Below, in pieces: positions 24,670-34,041 of a stretch of DNA of 64,000 nucleotides; the first letter of the stretch is position 1, and every line of letters begins with the position of its first letter. This DNA is from Sediminibacillus halophilus (GTDB lineage: Bacteria; Bacillota; Bacilli; Bacillales; Amphibacillaceae): assembly GCF_900103695.1 (NCBI RefSeq), contig NZ_FNHF01000008.1, positions 51,043 to 115,042 on the forward strand, read 5' to 3'. Made by a program: the position numbers and the translations under genes. Under the pieces are notes generated by a model. The model searched no databases and was not told the DNA's origin. It saw only the letters and a program-made list of their open reading frames with translations.

Positions 24670-25983
24670 TTGGCTACCAAACATGAACAAATCCTCGCGT
24701 TCATAGATTCACTGACAGTCGGAAATAAAATTTCTGTGAGACAGATTGCAAAAGAGTTGAATGTCAGTGAGGGAACAGCTTACCGTGCTATTAAAGAAGC
24801 GGAGAATCGGGGGATGGTCAGCACGATTGAACGTGTCGGCACGATTAGGATTGAAACGAAGAAAAAAGAGAATTTTGAGCATTTAACGTTTGCGGAAATA
24901 ATCAGTATTGTCGACGGCCAAGTATTAGGCGGGAGAGAAGGGCTTCATAAGACGCTGAACAAATTTGTCATCGGAGCGATGAAACTGGATGCCATGATGC
25001 GGTACACAGAAAGAGATTCTTTGCTGATCGTCGGCAACAGGGTGGGCGCTCATGAACTGGCAATTCAGGAAGGGGCAGCAGTACTGATTACTGGAGGTTT
25101 TGATACAGACGAGCATGTGAAACGTCTGGCGGATGAAAAAAAACTTCCAATCATTTCTACCAGTTATGATACCTTTACGGTTGCAGCCATGATCAATAGA
25201 GCGATCTACGATCAGCTGATAAAAAAGGAAATCGTCCTCGTAGGAGATATCTATACTTCCAAAAACGAAGTCGTTTTTATGACAGCAAAGGACAAACTGG
25301 AAAAATGGTATCAAATGAATGAACAAACAACTCATAGCCGCTATCCAGTCGTAGACGAAAACAATCGTGTCATCGGCATGGTGACTTCCAAGGATATCAT
25401 AGGAAAGGACAAGTCTTTATTTGTTGAAAAGGTAATGACGAAGAACCCAATGACTGTGCAAAAGGAAACTTCGTTGACTTATGCTGCTCATATGATGGTA
25501 TGGGAGGGAATAGAAATCATGCCGGTTGTGGGCCCCTCTCAAAAGCTGGAAGGTCTTGTTTCCAGGCAGGATGTTCTTAAAGCATTGCAGCACATACAGC
25601 GGCAGCCTCATGTAGGAGAGACGATCGACGATCTTGTCACAAGCAGGCTGGATGTAGTCGAGGATGGGGACAGCCCAGCCATTTACCGGTCTGTGGTTAC
25701 TCCGCAAATGACAAACCAACTGGGCACCTTATCCTACGGTGTGTTTACCTCCTTTGTTACTGAGGCTTCAAGCAGATTGCTGCGGCAGTATAAAAAAGGC
25801 GATTTAGTAGTGGAAAATTTATCGATTTACTTTATTAAACCGGTACAATTAGAAAGCATGCTGGAGATCCGACCAAGGCTGCTTGAAGCGGGAAGGAAAT
25901 TTGCGAAGGTGGACATCGAAGTTTTCAACGAAAAAGTGTTAGTCGGCAAAGCCTTGTTACTAGCCCAACTGATCGACAGGTAA
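24670..25983 (+). CDS. ytoI: HTH-DRTGG-CBS-hotdog fusion protein YtoI
   Basis: The product combines four domains: a winged-helix-like HTH (residues about 1-60, KISVRQIAKELNVSEGTAYRAIKEAE), a DRTGG domain (about 70-190), a CBS pair (about 195-305) and a C-terminal hotdog/thioesterase-like domain (about 325-435). CBS pairs usually bind adenosyl ligands, so it may be a ligand-sensing regulator, yet the hotdog part suggests acyl-CoA. The real role is unknown. TTG 24670 is chosen because it gives MATKHEQ, as I recall for B. subtilis YtoI, and GGTGA lies 5 bases upstream; ATG 24658 is the alternative. Gene order ytoI-ytpI-nrnA is conserved. Confidence 0.88.
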   Translation: MATKHEQILAFIDSLTVGNKISVRQIAKELNVSEGTAYRAIKEAENRGMVSTIERVGTIRIETKKKENFEHLTFAEIISIVDGQVLGGREGLHKTLNKFVIGAMKLDAMMRYTERDSLLIVGNRVGAHELAIQEGAAVLITGGFDTDEHVKRLADEKKLPIISTSYDTFTVAAMINRAIYDQLIKKEIVLVGDIYTSKNEVVFMTAKDKLEKWYQMNEQTTHSRYPVVDENNRVIGMVTSKDIIGKDKSLFVEKVMTKNPMTVQKETSLTYAAHMMVWEGIEIMPVVGPSQKLEGLVSRQDVLKALQHIQRQPHVGETIDDLVTSRLDVVEDGDSPAIYRSVVTPQMTNQLGTLSYGVFTSFVTEASSRLLRQYKKGDLVVENLSIYFIKPVQLESMLEIRPRLLEAGRKFAKVDIEVFNEKVLVGKALLLAQLIDR

Positions 25984-25986
25984 AAT

Positions 25987-26013
25987 GAAAAGCCGGCCGC
26001 ACAAGGCCGGCTC
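25987..26013 (-). terminator. Terminator of ytpI (usable from both sides)
   Basis: GCCGGCC and GGCCGGC (25992-25998, 26005-26011) form a GC-rich stem. On the minus strand it is followed by TTTT, which suits the end of ytpI; ytoI ends just before it on the plus strand. Confidence 0.8.
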
Positions 26014-26045
26014 AAACAGATTGAAACTGATATTAAGTGTACATA

Positions 26046-26339
26046 TCATTCTCTTGAGAGTCTTTTTTGTTCCTTACGGTAATGACGTGCCCGTTTATAA
26101 CCATCCACTAATTGCAGTGCGCCCATCAGGAAGAAGACAATCCCTATGTATAAGGCAAGCTGTGTTTGATAATAGAGGTACTGGTTGACACCGAAGAACA
26201 CAACAAATAGACCTAAACAGATTTTACCTTTGGCATTCATGTACAATTGGTTCAATGTATCGTTACTTCTTAGGATTGCTACCTTATAATAGACATATAA
26301 GATTAAGGAAACCATAATGACGATAGGGAATATTATCAT
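26046..26339 (-). CDS. ytpI: YtpI-like integral membrane protein
   Basis: The 97-residue product has three hydrophobic segments (about 2-19, 40-56 and 61-79) and a strongly basic C-terminal tail (YKRARHYRKEQKR), which should be cytoplasmic. It matches the YtpI family in length and in its position between ytoI and nrnA, transcribed opposite to both. The function is unknown. Confidence 0.82.
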   Translation of the reverse strand: MIIFPIVIMVSLILYVYYKVAILRSNDTLNQLYMNAKGKICLGLFVVFFGVNQYLYYQTQLALYIGIVFFLMGALQLVDGYKRARHYRKEQKRLSRE

Positions 26340-26440
26340 GAAAATCTACTCCTAACCTAATTTTACAACGTCTCCATTGTAGCTTTTTTTCACTCGTTTT
26401 GCTAGGACGAAAATAAGATAATTCCAAAGGGAGTGTTTCG

Positions 26441-27388
26441 ATGAAAAACAAAGAAATAGTAGAAAAAATCAAACAGTACCAGACAATCATTATTCATAGA
26501 CATGTAAGACCTGATCCGGATGCATTCGGGTCTCAGGCCGGATTGGGTGAATTAATCAAGCAATCTTTTCCGGAGAAAACGGTGTATCTCGTCGGTGACG
26601 AGGACCCTTCTCTTCATTTTCTGGCACAAATGGACACTGTGCCTGATGCAATATATGAAGCTTCTTTAGTCATTGTTTGTGATACTGCCAACCAGGCCCG
26701 GATTTCTGATCAACGCTACAAGAATGGCAAAGAATTGATCAAGATTGATCATCATCCGAATGTGGATCCATACGGGGATTATGCCTGGGTGGATACGACC
26801 GCGAGCTCTACCAGTGAAATGATTTATGAACTTTATTTGAATGGAAAAGAAATGGGCTTCGCTATCAACGATAAGGCTGCCCGTTTACTTTATGCGGGGA
26901 TTGTCGGAGATACAGGGAGGTTCTTATTTCCTAGTGCCACCAAGAAGACCTTTCAATATGCCTCGGAATTGGTGACGTATGCGTTTGACCGGTCAAAGCT
27001 TTATGATGCTCTCTATAATACCAAACCGAATGTAGCAAGGTTGAAAGGGTATATCCTTCAACACTTTCAAATTAGCGAAGCTGGTTTTTGTAATGTGAAA
27101 ATTCCCCAAAAAACATTGGAGCAATTCGGAGTCACCTCTTTAGAAACGAGCCAGCTCGTGGGAATCCTTGGAGACATGGAAGGGATCAAAGCATGGGCTT
27201 TCTTCGTGGAAGAGGAAGAAATTATCCGTGTCAGACTACGCTCAAAAGGACCGGTAGTGAATGAAGTTGCTGCGAAATATAATGGTGGCGGCCATCCCAT
27301 GGCTGCTGGCGCTACCGTGGCAAATTGGGAGGAAACGGAAAACGTGATAATCGATATGGAGAAGGTGTGCGCAGGATTTTCCGAATAA
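26441..27388 (+). CDS. nrnA: Bifunctional nanoRNase / pAp phosphatase NrnA
   Basis: NrnA degrades RNA oligonucleotides of two to five residues and dephosphorylates 3'-phosphoadenosine 5'-phosphate. The 315-residue product is a DHH/DHHA1 protein. The first acidic motif is HRHVRPDPDAFGS, the DHH motif is IDHHPN, and the C-terminal DHHA1 glycine loop is GGGHPMAAGA. ATG 26441 follows AAAGGGAG. The gene is transcribed alone and ends at a terminator before the convergent ytrI. Its place next to dnaE and ytrHI is the B. subtilis order. Confidence 0.95.
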   Translation: MKNKEIVEKIKQYQTIIIHRHVRPDPDAFGSQAGLGELIKQSFPEKTVYLVGDEDPSLHFLAQMDTVPDAIYEASLVIVCDTANQARISDQRYKNGKELIKIDHHPNVDPYGDYAWVDTTASSTSEMIYELYLNGKEMGFAINDKAARLLYAGIVGDTGRFLFPSATKKTFQYASELVTYAFDRSKLYDALYNTKPNVARLKGYILQHFQISEAGFCNVKIPQKTLEQFGVTSLETSQLVGILGDMEGIKAWAFFVEEEEIIRVRLRSKGPVVNEVAAKYNGGGHPMAAGATVANWEETENVIIDMEKVCAGFSE

Positions 27389-27405
27389 CGATGTGATACA
27401 GGTAG

Positions 27406-27454
27406 AGTCAGGACTCCTCTTGCCAAATGGAAGTGTTGAGTCCTGGCTGTTTTT
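27406..27454 (+). terminator. Terminator of nrnA
   Basis: AGTCAGGACTC (27406-27416) and GAGTCCTGGCT (27438-27448) pair, followed by a T-run. The stem overlaps the end of the convergent ytrI gene. Confidence 0.85.
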
Positions 27455-27956
27455 AGCTGGAGAAATCAAGCGAAAGATGCAATTTTAAGGTTGGAGCAAT
27501 AACGAGTTGATTAATGCTCGCTGTATAGTCGATGTCCTCGACTCGGTAGACGGTATTTTCGAGCGTGGAAATCAGCAATTGATCATTTTCGGACAAACTT
27601 ACAATATCCCGGCCGACCACGCTGTCAATCTCTTTTTTTATTGCATCCTTCAACTGGTGGACTATGAGCCTGTCGAGTTTTAACTGTTCAGCATTATCAA
27701 TTTCGACTTCAATCGACTGAACGACCACTTTTTCCTTTGTTTTTTCGTCCATTTCTTTTTCGTTTTCCAAAAGTGCTTCATTCTGTTTTTCCAGTTCTGC
27801 TATTTGAGAACGTAGATTCATATTATCTTCCAGCCATTTTTCATAATATTGTCCATACATATATAAATAAATGATAAAAGCAATAACGGCGCCAAAAAAT
27901 CCTCCAGCAAAAAATCGCTGCCAGCTTTCTTTTTTATAATAAGGAGGAATGTGCAT
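27453..27956 (-). CDS. ytrI: Sporulation membrane protein YtrI
   Basis: The 167-residue product has one transmembrane segment (residues about 15-34) after a short basic N terminus. A coiled coil (about 40-80) and a mixed C-terminal domain follow, probably outside the mother-cell membrane. In B. subtilis YtrH and YtrI are sigma-E-dependent proteins needed for efficient sporulation. The start codon directly abuts the ytrH stop and its ribosome site lies inside ytrH, so the two are translationally coupled. Confidence 0.88.
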   Translation of the reverse strand: MHIPPYYKKESWQRFFAGGFFGAVIAFIIYLYMYGQYYEKWLEDNMNLRSQIAELEKQNEALLENEKEMDEKTKEKVVVQSIEVEIDNAEQLKLDRLIVHQLKDAIKKEIDSVVGRDIVSLSENDQLLISTLENTVYRVEDIDYTASINQLVIAPTLKLHLSLDFSS

Positions 27957-28289
27957 TTACTCAATATCCTCCTGCGTAAACCACTCGATAACCAGGATGG
28001 AAGTTTGTACTCCTCCCATGGCTGTCACAATTAACAATACTTGCTTAACGATGTCCAAGGTTGATCCTTGAAAAATCCCTTTTTCAAAGTTGGAAATGGC
28101 ATCGAAGGTCCCGCCGATAGCTGCCACGATTGCCCATATTCTCAGCTTTCTTGCGACAGTTATGACCGATGTCAAAAGCGGATCGCCTGTGGCCAAATAA
28201 CCGATACTGCCTATGATCGATCCCCCCATGATCACCCCTAAAGCGATGAAATAGCAGTGGATCAGGGAGAACACAAATCTTTCCTCCAT
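27957..28289 (-). CDS. ytrH: Sporulation membrane protein YtrH
   Basis: The product of about 110 residues has three hydrophobic segments (about residues 8-30, 45-62 and 80-100 of the shorter form), consistent with the YtrH family. The start is placed at ATG 28289 (MEERFVFS) because GGGAGG lies 8 bases upstream. A start seven codons earlier (28310) would place that ribosome site inside the gene. It heads the ytrH-ytrI operon divergent from dnaE, and a sigma-E-like promoter is visible upstream. Confidence 0.87.
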   Translation of the reverse strand: MEERFVFSLIHCYFIALGVIMGGSIIGSIGYLATGDPLLTSVITVARKLRIWAIVAAIGGTFDAISNFEKGIFQGSTLDIVKQVLLIVTAMGGVQTSILVIEWFTQEDIE

Positions 28290-28322
28290 GTCCCTTTCCT
28301 CCCCTCTCAACCTTCTAATGGC

Positions 28323-28347
28323 TGTATGACAGTCAATGTGCGTATTC
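28323..28347 (-). promoter_or_regulatory. Candidate sigma-E promoter of ytrHI
   Basis: On the minus strand GAATACG (28347-28341) and CATACAGC (28328-28321 region) are separated by 12 bases and approach the sigma-E pattern (KMATATT / CATACANT). Spacing is slightly short. Sigma-E control of this operon is known in B. subtilis. Confidence 0.4.
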
Positions 28348-28395
28348 TCTTTCAGTTTATGAGGAGAAAAGACAAGTTATGATAAGCGGTTATCA

Positions 28396-28424
28396 TTTAA
28401 TCTGGCAAACCTATCGGCTATAAT
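28396..28424 (+). promoter_or_regulatory. Candidate sigma-A promoter of dnaE
   Basis: TATAAT (28419-28424) is a perfect -10. The -35 at 17-base spacing is a poor TTTAAT (28396-28401). It lies about 30 bases before the dnaE start. Confidence 0.45.
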
Positions 28425-28454
28425 AGGGATGTATTGTAAAGGAAGGTATTATAT

Positions 28455-31400
28455 ATGGATTTCACACATTTACAAGTGCGAAGCGGATACAGTTTAATGA
28501 AAAGTACTATACATATAAGTCAGTTGGTGGAAAAAGCGGGAGAGTTGGGATATGAGTCTCTTGCATTGACGGACGAGGCTGTATTCCATGGAACTGTGCC
28601 ATTTTACCAGGCTTGTATTGCCAAGGGAATCAAGCCGATCTTGGGAATGGTGGTGGAATTGGAAGTGGAACGACTGCCCATCATCCTATTAGCTCAGAGT
28701 AATCAGGGCTATCAACAGTTGTTGAAGTTAAGCACGGATCTTCAGTTGGAAGAATCCGGGTCGACCTCCATCGATCAACTGGCCGATTTCGTTAAGGATG
28801 TGACTGGCATCATCCCCATGACGAAACACTTTTTGGAAAGCTTTTCTTTCGAATACTTATCCGATTTATTCCAAAGAAGTCAAGGATTGTTCCGACAGGA
28901 GGACTTTTACCTGGGAATCGATAGCAGTGTTGGGGAATCTACGGACCTGGAATCATGGAAAAGGTTCAGCCAAACCGCTGGTATTCCGGCGATAGCTGTT
29001 AATGACGTAAGGTATTTGCGGGAAAGCGATCGTTATGCGTATGACGTGCTGCTATCAATGAGAAAGGGTGAAAAATGGGTCCCTGAGACAAAACATGAAG
29101 ATACGGCCGATTTCTTGAAATCGAAACAAGAACTGCAGGATGCGTTTCAGTTTTGGCCGGAAGCACTGTATAAAACAGGGGAAGTGGCAGCTAAATGCAA
29201 TGTCGAGCTTCAACTTGACCGGAGGATGCTACCATCTTACCCGGTTCCGGGAGAGGGCTCGGCAGATGAATATTTAAATAAATTGTGCTATGATTTTATT
29301 TTTGAGAAATACGGTCACGTGACAGAGCAAGTTAAAAAACGTCTGGACTACGAGCTTGAAGTGATTCGTTCGATGCAATTCAGTGATTACTTCCTGATTG
29401 TTTGGGATTTCATCCGTTTTGCTAAACAAAACGGAATCATGGTCGGACCTGGCCGAGGATCTGCCGCGGGGTCGCTCGTTGCTTATGTATTGGGAATTAC
29501 GGAAGTGGATCCAGTGAAATACGACCTGTTGTTCGAACGTTTTTTGAACCCAGAACGGGTATCCATGCCCGATATCGATGTCGATTTTTCCGATATCCGA
29601 AGAGAAGAAGTCATTCAATACGTAAAAAATAAATATGGGCCTGATCATGTTGCACAAATTATCACCTATGGAACGTTTGCAGCCCGCTCTCTGATCAGGG
29701 AATTGATTAAAACATTGCAAATTGATCAACAGGATGCAGCTTTTATTTTAAAGGAGATACCGCATCATACCTCTCAATCGATTAGCGACATTGTCAGGGC
29801 TAGCGAGTCCATAATGAATTATGCCAATAAGTCGCCGAAGTTGCAGACACTCTTCAAGGTCGCATCACGGCTGGAAGGTCTGCCGCGCCATGTTTCCACC
29901 CATGCGGCGGGGATTGTAATCAGCGAAGAGCCGTTAGTCCATCATGTTCCGTTAATAGCTGGTCATAATGGGGTGGCATTGACACAGTTTGCCATGAAGG
30001 AGTTAGAAACAATTGGTCTGCTGAAGATGGACTTTTTAGGTTTGCGGAACTTGTCGTTGCTGGAAAGGATTACCGACTCTATCGAACGGAAAGAAAAACT
30101 GGAAATTGACCTAGAGGATATACCGCTGAATGATGAGGCAACTTTTCAATTGCTGCGTCGCGGGCAGACTAACGGAGTATTCCAACTGGAGTCGAAAGGA
30201 ATGCAAAGCGTCCTTACGGACCTGCAGCCGACATCATTTGAAGATGTGGTGGCGGTAAACGCGTTATACAGACCGGGACCGATGCAATATATTTCGGTGT
30301 ATGTGGAACGTAAACATAACCGTGAAAGCGTGCAATACCCCCATCCTGATTTGAAGCCGATTCTGGAAAAAACCTACGGAGTACTCGTTTATCAAGAGCA
30401 AATTATGCAGATTGCCAACAAAATGGCCGGGTTTTCGTTGGGACAGGCGGATATTTTGCGGAGAGCCGTGAGTAAGAAACAACATAGTGTCATGCAGGAA
30501 CAAGAGCAAGCTTTTCTCAAAGGTTGTCTTGCCAATGGCTATGACCAAAAAGCCGCACATCAGATTTTTGACTGGATCGTTCGCTTCTCCAATTACGGGT
30601 TCAACCGGAGCCATGCGGTAGCATATAGTATGATTTCCTATCAACTTGCTTATCTGAAGGCCCATTTTCCTGCTCATTTTATGGCGGAAATTATGGGGGC
30701 GGCGGCAGGACAACAGGAAAAAATTCAACTTTATATAAATGAAGCCAAGCAGCTAAACATTAAAGTGTTGCCGCCTTCGATTAATCGAAGCTTTGGCAGA
30801 TTCAATGTGGAAAACAGACATATCCGTATGGGGATGTTGTCAATTAAAGGAGTGGGCGGTCAAGCAGTTAAAGAAATTGTACAAGAAAGAAAAAATAACG
30901 GCCCTTACAAAAATATTTTCGATTTTTGCATGCGTGTTTCGTTGAAAATAGTCAATCGTCCGGTTATAGAATCACTTATATTGGCCGGGGCATTCGATGA
31001 AGGCAACGCTAACAGGGCAAGCTTGCTCGGAACAATTGATCAGGCGATGGAGCAGGCAGAATTATTCGGTGAGTTCGGTGACCAGCCTTCTCTCTTTCAG
31101 AACAGCCTGGAATTAGATGTCACCTACAAAAAAATGGATGACTTCACTGATATGCAAAAACTAACCTTCGAAAAGGAAGTATTAGGGATTTATATATCGA
31201 GTCATCCTTTGGCAAAGTACAGGGAACAGCTTAGAAGTGCCGGGTATATTCACCTCGAAGATTCAAGGCATTTTGTTGGAAGAAATAACTTGAAAGCAGG
31301 AGTAATCGTCCAGGAACTGAAAAAGATCAGGACTAAGCGGGGGGATCCAATGGCTTTTATGACTATGGGGGACGAAAAAGGGCAGATGGAAGCTGTCATT

Positions 31401-31778
31401 TTTCCAGAACTATATCGTCAGGTCAACCGCTGGTTGAAGGAAGAGTCTATCATTCTTATAACAGGAAAAGTTGAACAGCGGAATGAGCGATGGCAGTGGC
31501 TATTGTCCGGAATCACTCCGTTTGATGAAGAGAAGCTGGAAGTAAACGATCAAAAGAGATTGTTTCTTAAAATTCACGAGCATAATGAAGAACAAGTTTT
31601 ATTGCAAATACAAAAAGTAGCGGATGCTTTTCCGGGAAGCAGTCCGGTCATCGTTTATCATGCCGGCCGCAAAAAAACGTATCAGTTATCAAGCAACTAC
31701 CATATGCAAATCAACAATCAGAGTCTGAACAACCTTTATCAATTGCTCGGCAAAGAAAATGTAGCGGTTCGGAAGTAA
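28455..31778 (+). CDS. dnaE: DNA polymerase III alpha subunit, DnaE
   Basis: In Bacillus DnaE extends RNA primers on the lagging strand before PolC takes over. The 1107-residue product has a PHP domain (1-200), palm with the catalytic PDIDVDFSD, PHP-linked thumb and fingers, helix-hairpin-helix, and a C-terminal OB fold (GVIVQELKKIRTKRGDPMAF). The PHP metal site is degenerate: the usual HxHxxYS reads HLQVRSGYS and the TDH position reads TDEAVFHG. A PHP exonuclease is therefore not expected. ATG 28455 follows AAGGAAGG. It stands between the divergent ytrHI and malic enzyme. Confidence 0.97.
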   Translation: MDFTHLQVRSGYSLMKSTIHISQLVEKAGELGYESLALTDEAVFHGTVPFYQACIAKGIKPILGMVVELEVERLPIILLAQSNQGYQQLLKLSTDLQLEESGSTSIDQLADFVKDVTGIIPMTKHFLESFSFEYLSDLFQRSQGLFRQEDFYLGIDSSVGESTDLESWKRFSQTAGIPAIAVNDVRYLRESDRYAYDVLLSMRKGEKWVPETKHEDTADFLKSKQELQDAFQFWPEALYKTGEVAAKCNVELQLDRRMLPSYPVPGEGSADEYLNKLCYDFIFEKYGHVTEQVKKRLDYELEVIRSMQFSDYFLIVWDFIRFAKQNGIMVGPGRGSAAGSLVAYVLGITEVDPVKYDLLFERFLNPERVSMPDIDVDFSDIRREEVIQYVKNKYGPDHVAQIITYGTFAARSLIRELIKTLQIDQQDAAFILKEIPHHTSQSISDIVRASESIMNYANKSPKLQTLFKVASRLEGLPRHVSTHAAGIVISEEPLVHHVPLIAGHNGVALTQFAMKELETIGLLKMDFLGLRNLSLLERITDSIERKEKLEIDLEDIPLNDEATFQLLRRGQTNGVFQLESKGMQSVLTDLQPTSFEDVVAVNALYRPGPMQYISVYVERKHNRESVQYPHPDLKPILEKTYGVLVYQEQIMQIANKMAGFSLGQADILRRAVSKKQHSVMQEQEQAFLKGCLANGYDQKAAHQIFDWIVRFSNYGFNRSHAVAYSMISYQLAYLKAHFPAHFMAEIMGAAAGQQEKIQLYINEAKQLNIKVLPPSINRSFGRFNVENRHIRMGMLSIKGVGGQAVKEIVQERKNNGPYKNIFDFCMRVSLKIVNRPVIESLILAGAFDEGNANRASLLGTIDQAMEQAELFGEFGDQPSLFQNSLELDVTYKKMDDFTDMQKLTFEKEVLGIYISSHPLAKYREQLRSAGYIHLEDSRHFVGRNNLKAGVIVQELKKIRTKRGDPMAFMTMGDEKGQMEAVIFPELYRQVNRWLKEESIILITGKVEQRNERWQWLLSGITPFDEEKLEVNDQKRLFLKIHEHNEEQVLLQIQKVADAFPGSSPVIVYHAGRKKTYQLSSNYHMQINNQSLNNLYQLLGKENVAVRK

Positions 31779-31823
31779 GAAGAAGGCAATTAGCCAGTTG
31801 GTGAGGGTACGAGAAAGTCAACC

Positions 31824-31851
31824 TTTACACGGAAATAGCTTTTGTTATAAT
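31824..31851 (+). promoter_or_regulatory. Sigma-A promoter of the malic enzyme gene
   Basis: TTTACA (31824-31829), 16 bases and TATAAT (31846-31851) make a strong match about 75 bases before the start codon. Confidence 0.65.
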
Positions 31852-31925
31852 AGAGTAGTTAAGTGGTCAGACCAATTTACAACAGAGGGAAAAACGGCCG
31901 GAATGATAAAAGGAGCGGATCGGAA

Positions 31926-33164
31926 ATGTCTAATTTAAGGGATGAGGCATTACATATCCATCGGGAAAATCAAGGGAAGTTGACGACGCAGACGAAGATT
32001 CCCGTGAAAAATGCCAAAGATCTCAGTTTAGCCTATTCGCCAGGAGTGGCGGAACCATGTAAAGAGATTTATGATCGGAAAGAAGCAGTATATGAATATA
32101 CGATGAAAGGCAATATGGTAGCTGTTGTCAGCGATGGTTCAGCTGTCCTCGGACTTGGAAACATTGGACCGGAAGCGGCACTGCCTGTTATGGAAGGGAA
32201 ATCAGTCCTCTTTAAAAGCTTTGCCGGTGTAGACTCTTTTCCGATTTGTCTTGCTACACATGACGTGGAAGAAATCATTCAAACAGTGAAATTGATGGAG
32301 CCAACCTTTGGCGGCGTGAACCTGGAAGATATTGCGGCGCCGAATTGTTTCATTATCGAAGAAAGATTGAAAAAAGAAACGAACATCCCGATTTTTCATG
32401 ATGATCAGCATGGTACAGCAATCGTGACAGTTGCCGGTCTCTTAAATGCCTTGAAATTGGTAGATAAAAAGTTTTCTGATATAAAAGTGGTGGCCAATGG
32501 AGCTGGAGCAGCTGGCATCGCTATTATCAAGCTCTTGCACAGCCTTGGCGTCCGAGATATTATTATGTGTGATTCCAAGGGAGCCATTTTTGAAGGAAGA
32601 AATTATGGGATGAATGGAGTCAAAGATGAGATAGCGAAAATTACCAATAAAGAACGTAAGGAAGGAAAATTGGAAGAAGTCATGGAGGACACAGACGTGT
32701 TTATCGGTGTTTCCGTCGGTGGCTTGCTTTCTAAAGAGATGGTGGAAAGCATGAACGAAGATCCGATCATCTTTGCAATGGCTAATCCAGATCCGGAAAT
32801 TATGCCGGAAGATGCCAAGGCTGCAGGAGCAAAAGTAATCGGTACAGGTCGGTCAGACTTTCCAAATCAGGTAAACAATGTGCTTGCTTTTCCTGGAATA
32901 TTTAGAGGAGCCCTCGATGTACGGGCGACTCGGATCAATGAAAAAATGAAAATTGCAGCTGCGGAAGCCATTGCTGATTTGATTACCGAAGATGAGTTAA
33001 ATGCAGATTATGTTATCCCGGCTCCTTTTGATTCAAGGGTAGCCCCTGCAGTAGCGGCAAGTGTAGCAAAGGCAGCTATGGAGTCCGGAGTGGCAAGAAT
33101 CCATGTGGATCCGGAGCAGGTTGCTGAAAAAACCCGTAGACTAACAATGATTGACGAAAAGTAA
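31926..33164 (+). CDS. ytsJ: NADP-dependent malic enzyme (YtsJ type)
   Basis: The enzyme decarboxylates malate to pyruvate with NADP reduction. In B. subtilis YtsJ is the main malic enzyme supplying NADPH. The 412-residue product has the malic signature region (FHDDQHGTAIVTVAGL), the VVANGAGAAGIA nucleotide site and an FPNQVNNVLAFPGIFRGALD motif. ATG 31926 is chosen because AAAGGAG lies 10 bases upstream and the N terminus then matches the family; the earlier in-frame start at 31863 is inside the promoter-proximal leader. A dedicated sigma-A promoter precedes it, and the acc cluster follows. Confidence 0.94.
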   Translation: MSNLRDEALHIHRENQGKLTTQTKIPVKNAKDLSLAYSPGVAEPCKEIYDRKEAVYEYTMKGNMVAVVSDGSAVLGLGNIGPEAALPVMEGKSVLFKSFAGVDSFPICLATHDVEEIIQTVKLMEPTFGGVNLEDIAAPNCFIIEERLKKETNIPIFHDDQHGTAIVTVAGLLNALKLVDKKFSDIKVVANGAGAAGIAIIKLLHSLGVRDIIMCDSKGAIFEGRNYGMNGVKDEIAKITNKERKEGKLEEVMEDTDVFIGVSVGGLLSKEMVESMNEDPIIFAMANPDPEIMPEDAKAAGAKVIGTGRSDFPNQVNNVLAFPGIFRGALDVRATRINEKMKIAAAEAIADLITEDELNADYVIPAPFDSRVAPAVAASVAKAAMESGVARIHVDPEQVAEKTRRLTMIDEK

Positions 33165-33211
33165 ATAAAACATGCTGAATTCCGCTATGATGAGCGAAGC
33201 TCCATGTGAAA

Positions 33212-33241
33212 GGAAAGCCTTGGCGTCAAACACCAAGGCTC
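33212..33241 (+). terminator. Hairpin after the malic enzyme gene
   Basis: AAAGCCTTGG and CCAAGGCT pair around a 9-base loop. The tail (CTCCTTGTTGT) is only moderately T-rich, so termination may be partial and the acc cluster could receive read-through. Confidence 0.65.
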
Positions 33242-33281
33242 TCCTTGTTGTCCTTACCAGAGAGAGATTTTCGGTTCCGCT

Positions 33282-33959
33282 TTGAACGCAGAGTTTGTTT
33301 TTTGTGGAAGGGGGGATCTTATCGTTTCCAAGCCGGAGAAAATGAAGGTTTATGAAGAAGTGCTCAATGAAATCCGGGATTTCATTGAGGAAAACGATTT
33401 GTCGCCGGGGGACAAGCTGCCTTCTGAACGCGAGTTAACAGAGCATTTAGGTGCTGGCAGATCGTCTGTCAGAGAGGCACTCCGTGCTATTGAATTGCTT
33501 GGTTTAATTGAAACGAGAAGAGGAGAGGGAACCTTTTTGAAAATGTACCAACCGTATCACACAGTAGAGCTGTTGTCGTCGTTCATTTTACGGGATTCTA
33601 ATACTAAACAGGATATAGTTTTTTCTAAGCGGGTTATTGAAAAAGAAGCAGCAAAGCTGGCTTACAGCCATTTATCTGACGAGGAAAGAACCGAGTTGAT
33701 GCAAGTCCTGGATAACGACCAGTTAACTGCAGAGCAGTTTCATTATCAGTTTTTCTTGATTATTTTTAACAGTGGTGAAAACTTTCTCCTGCAAAAAATA
33801 TGGCACTTATTGAATGATTTTTCTTATGCAGTGGAGAATGTTTCCTATAACAAGCAATTTTATCATCTGCTTGTACATATATATATGGATGGTAAATATG
33901 AAGATATTGAAACACTTTTTAGCAGTTTGCAGCGTGAAGCAATATCCGAAGCCGAATGA
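33282..33959 (+). CDS. GntR/FadR-type regulator upstream of accDA
   Basis: The product has a GntR winged helix (PGDKLPSERELTEHL, then RSSVREALRAIELLGLIETRRGEGTFL) and a helical FadR-like effector domain. Placement directly before accDA suggests control of acetyl-CoA carboxylase or fatty-acid genes, which is inference. The start is uncertain. The first legal start in frame, TTG 33282, has no ribosome site. A strong AAGGGGGG (33308-33315) instead lies 5 bases before an in-frame ATC at 33321, giving (M)VSKPEKMKVYEEV. ATG 33342 is too close to its GGAG. Domain alignment favours a start near 33321. Confidence 0.82.
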   Translation: MNAEFVFCGRGDLIVSKPEKMKVYEEVLNEIRDFIEENDLSPGDKLPSERELTEHLGAGRSSVREALRAIELLGLIETRRGEGTFLKMYQPYHTVELLSSFILRDSNTKQDIVFSKRVIEKEAAKLAYSHLSDEERTELMQVLDNDQLTAEQFHYQFFLIIFNSGENFLLQKIWHLLNDFSYAVENVSYNKQFYHLLVHIYMDGKYEDIETLFSSLQREAISEAE

Positions 33960-34041
33960 GACTGCCTGTTAAGAAACGGTTTTATATATAACTGTGAAAA
34001 ACAGGAAGGCTTCAAGCGAGAGTTAAAAGGAGGGGTCATCC

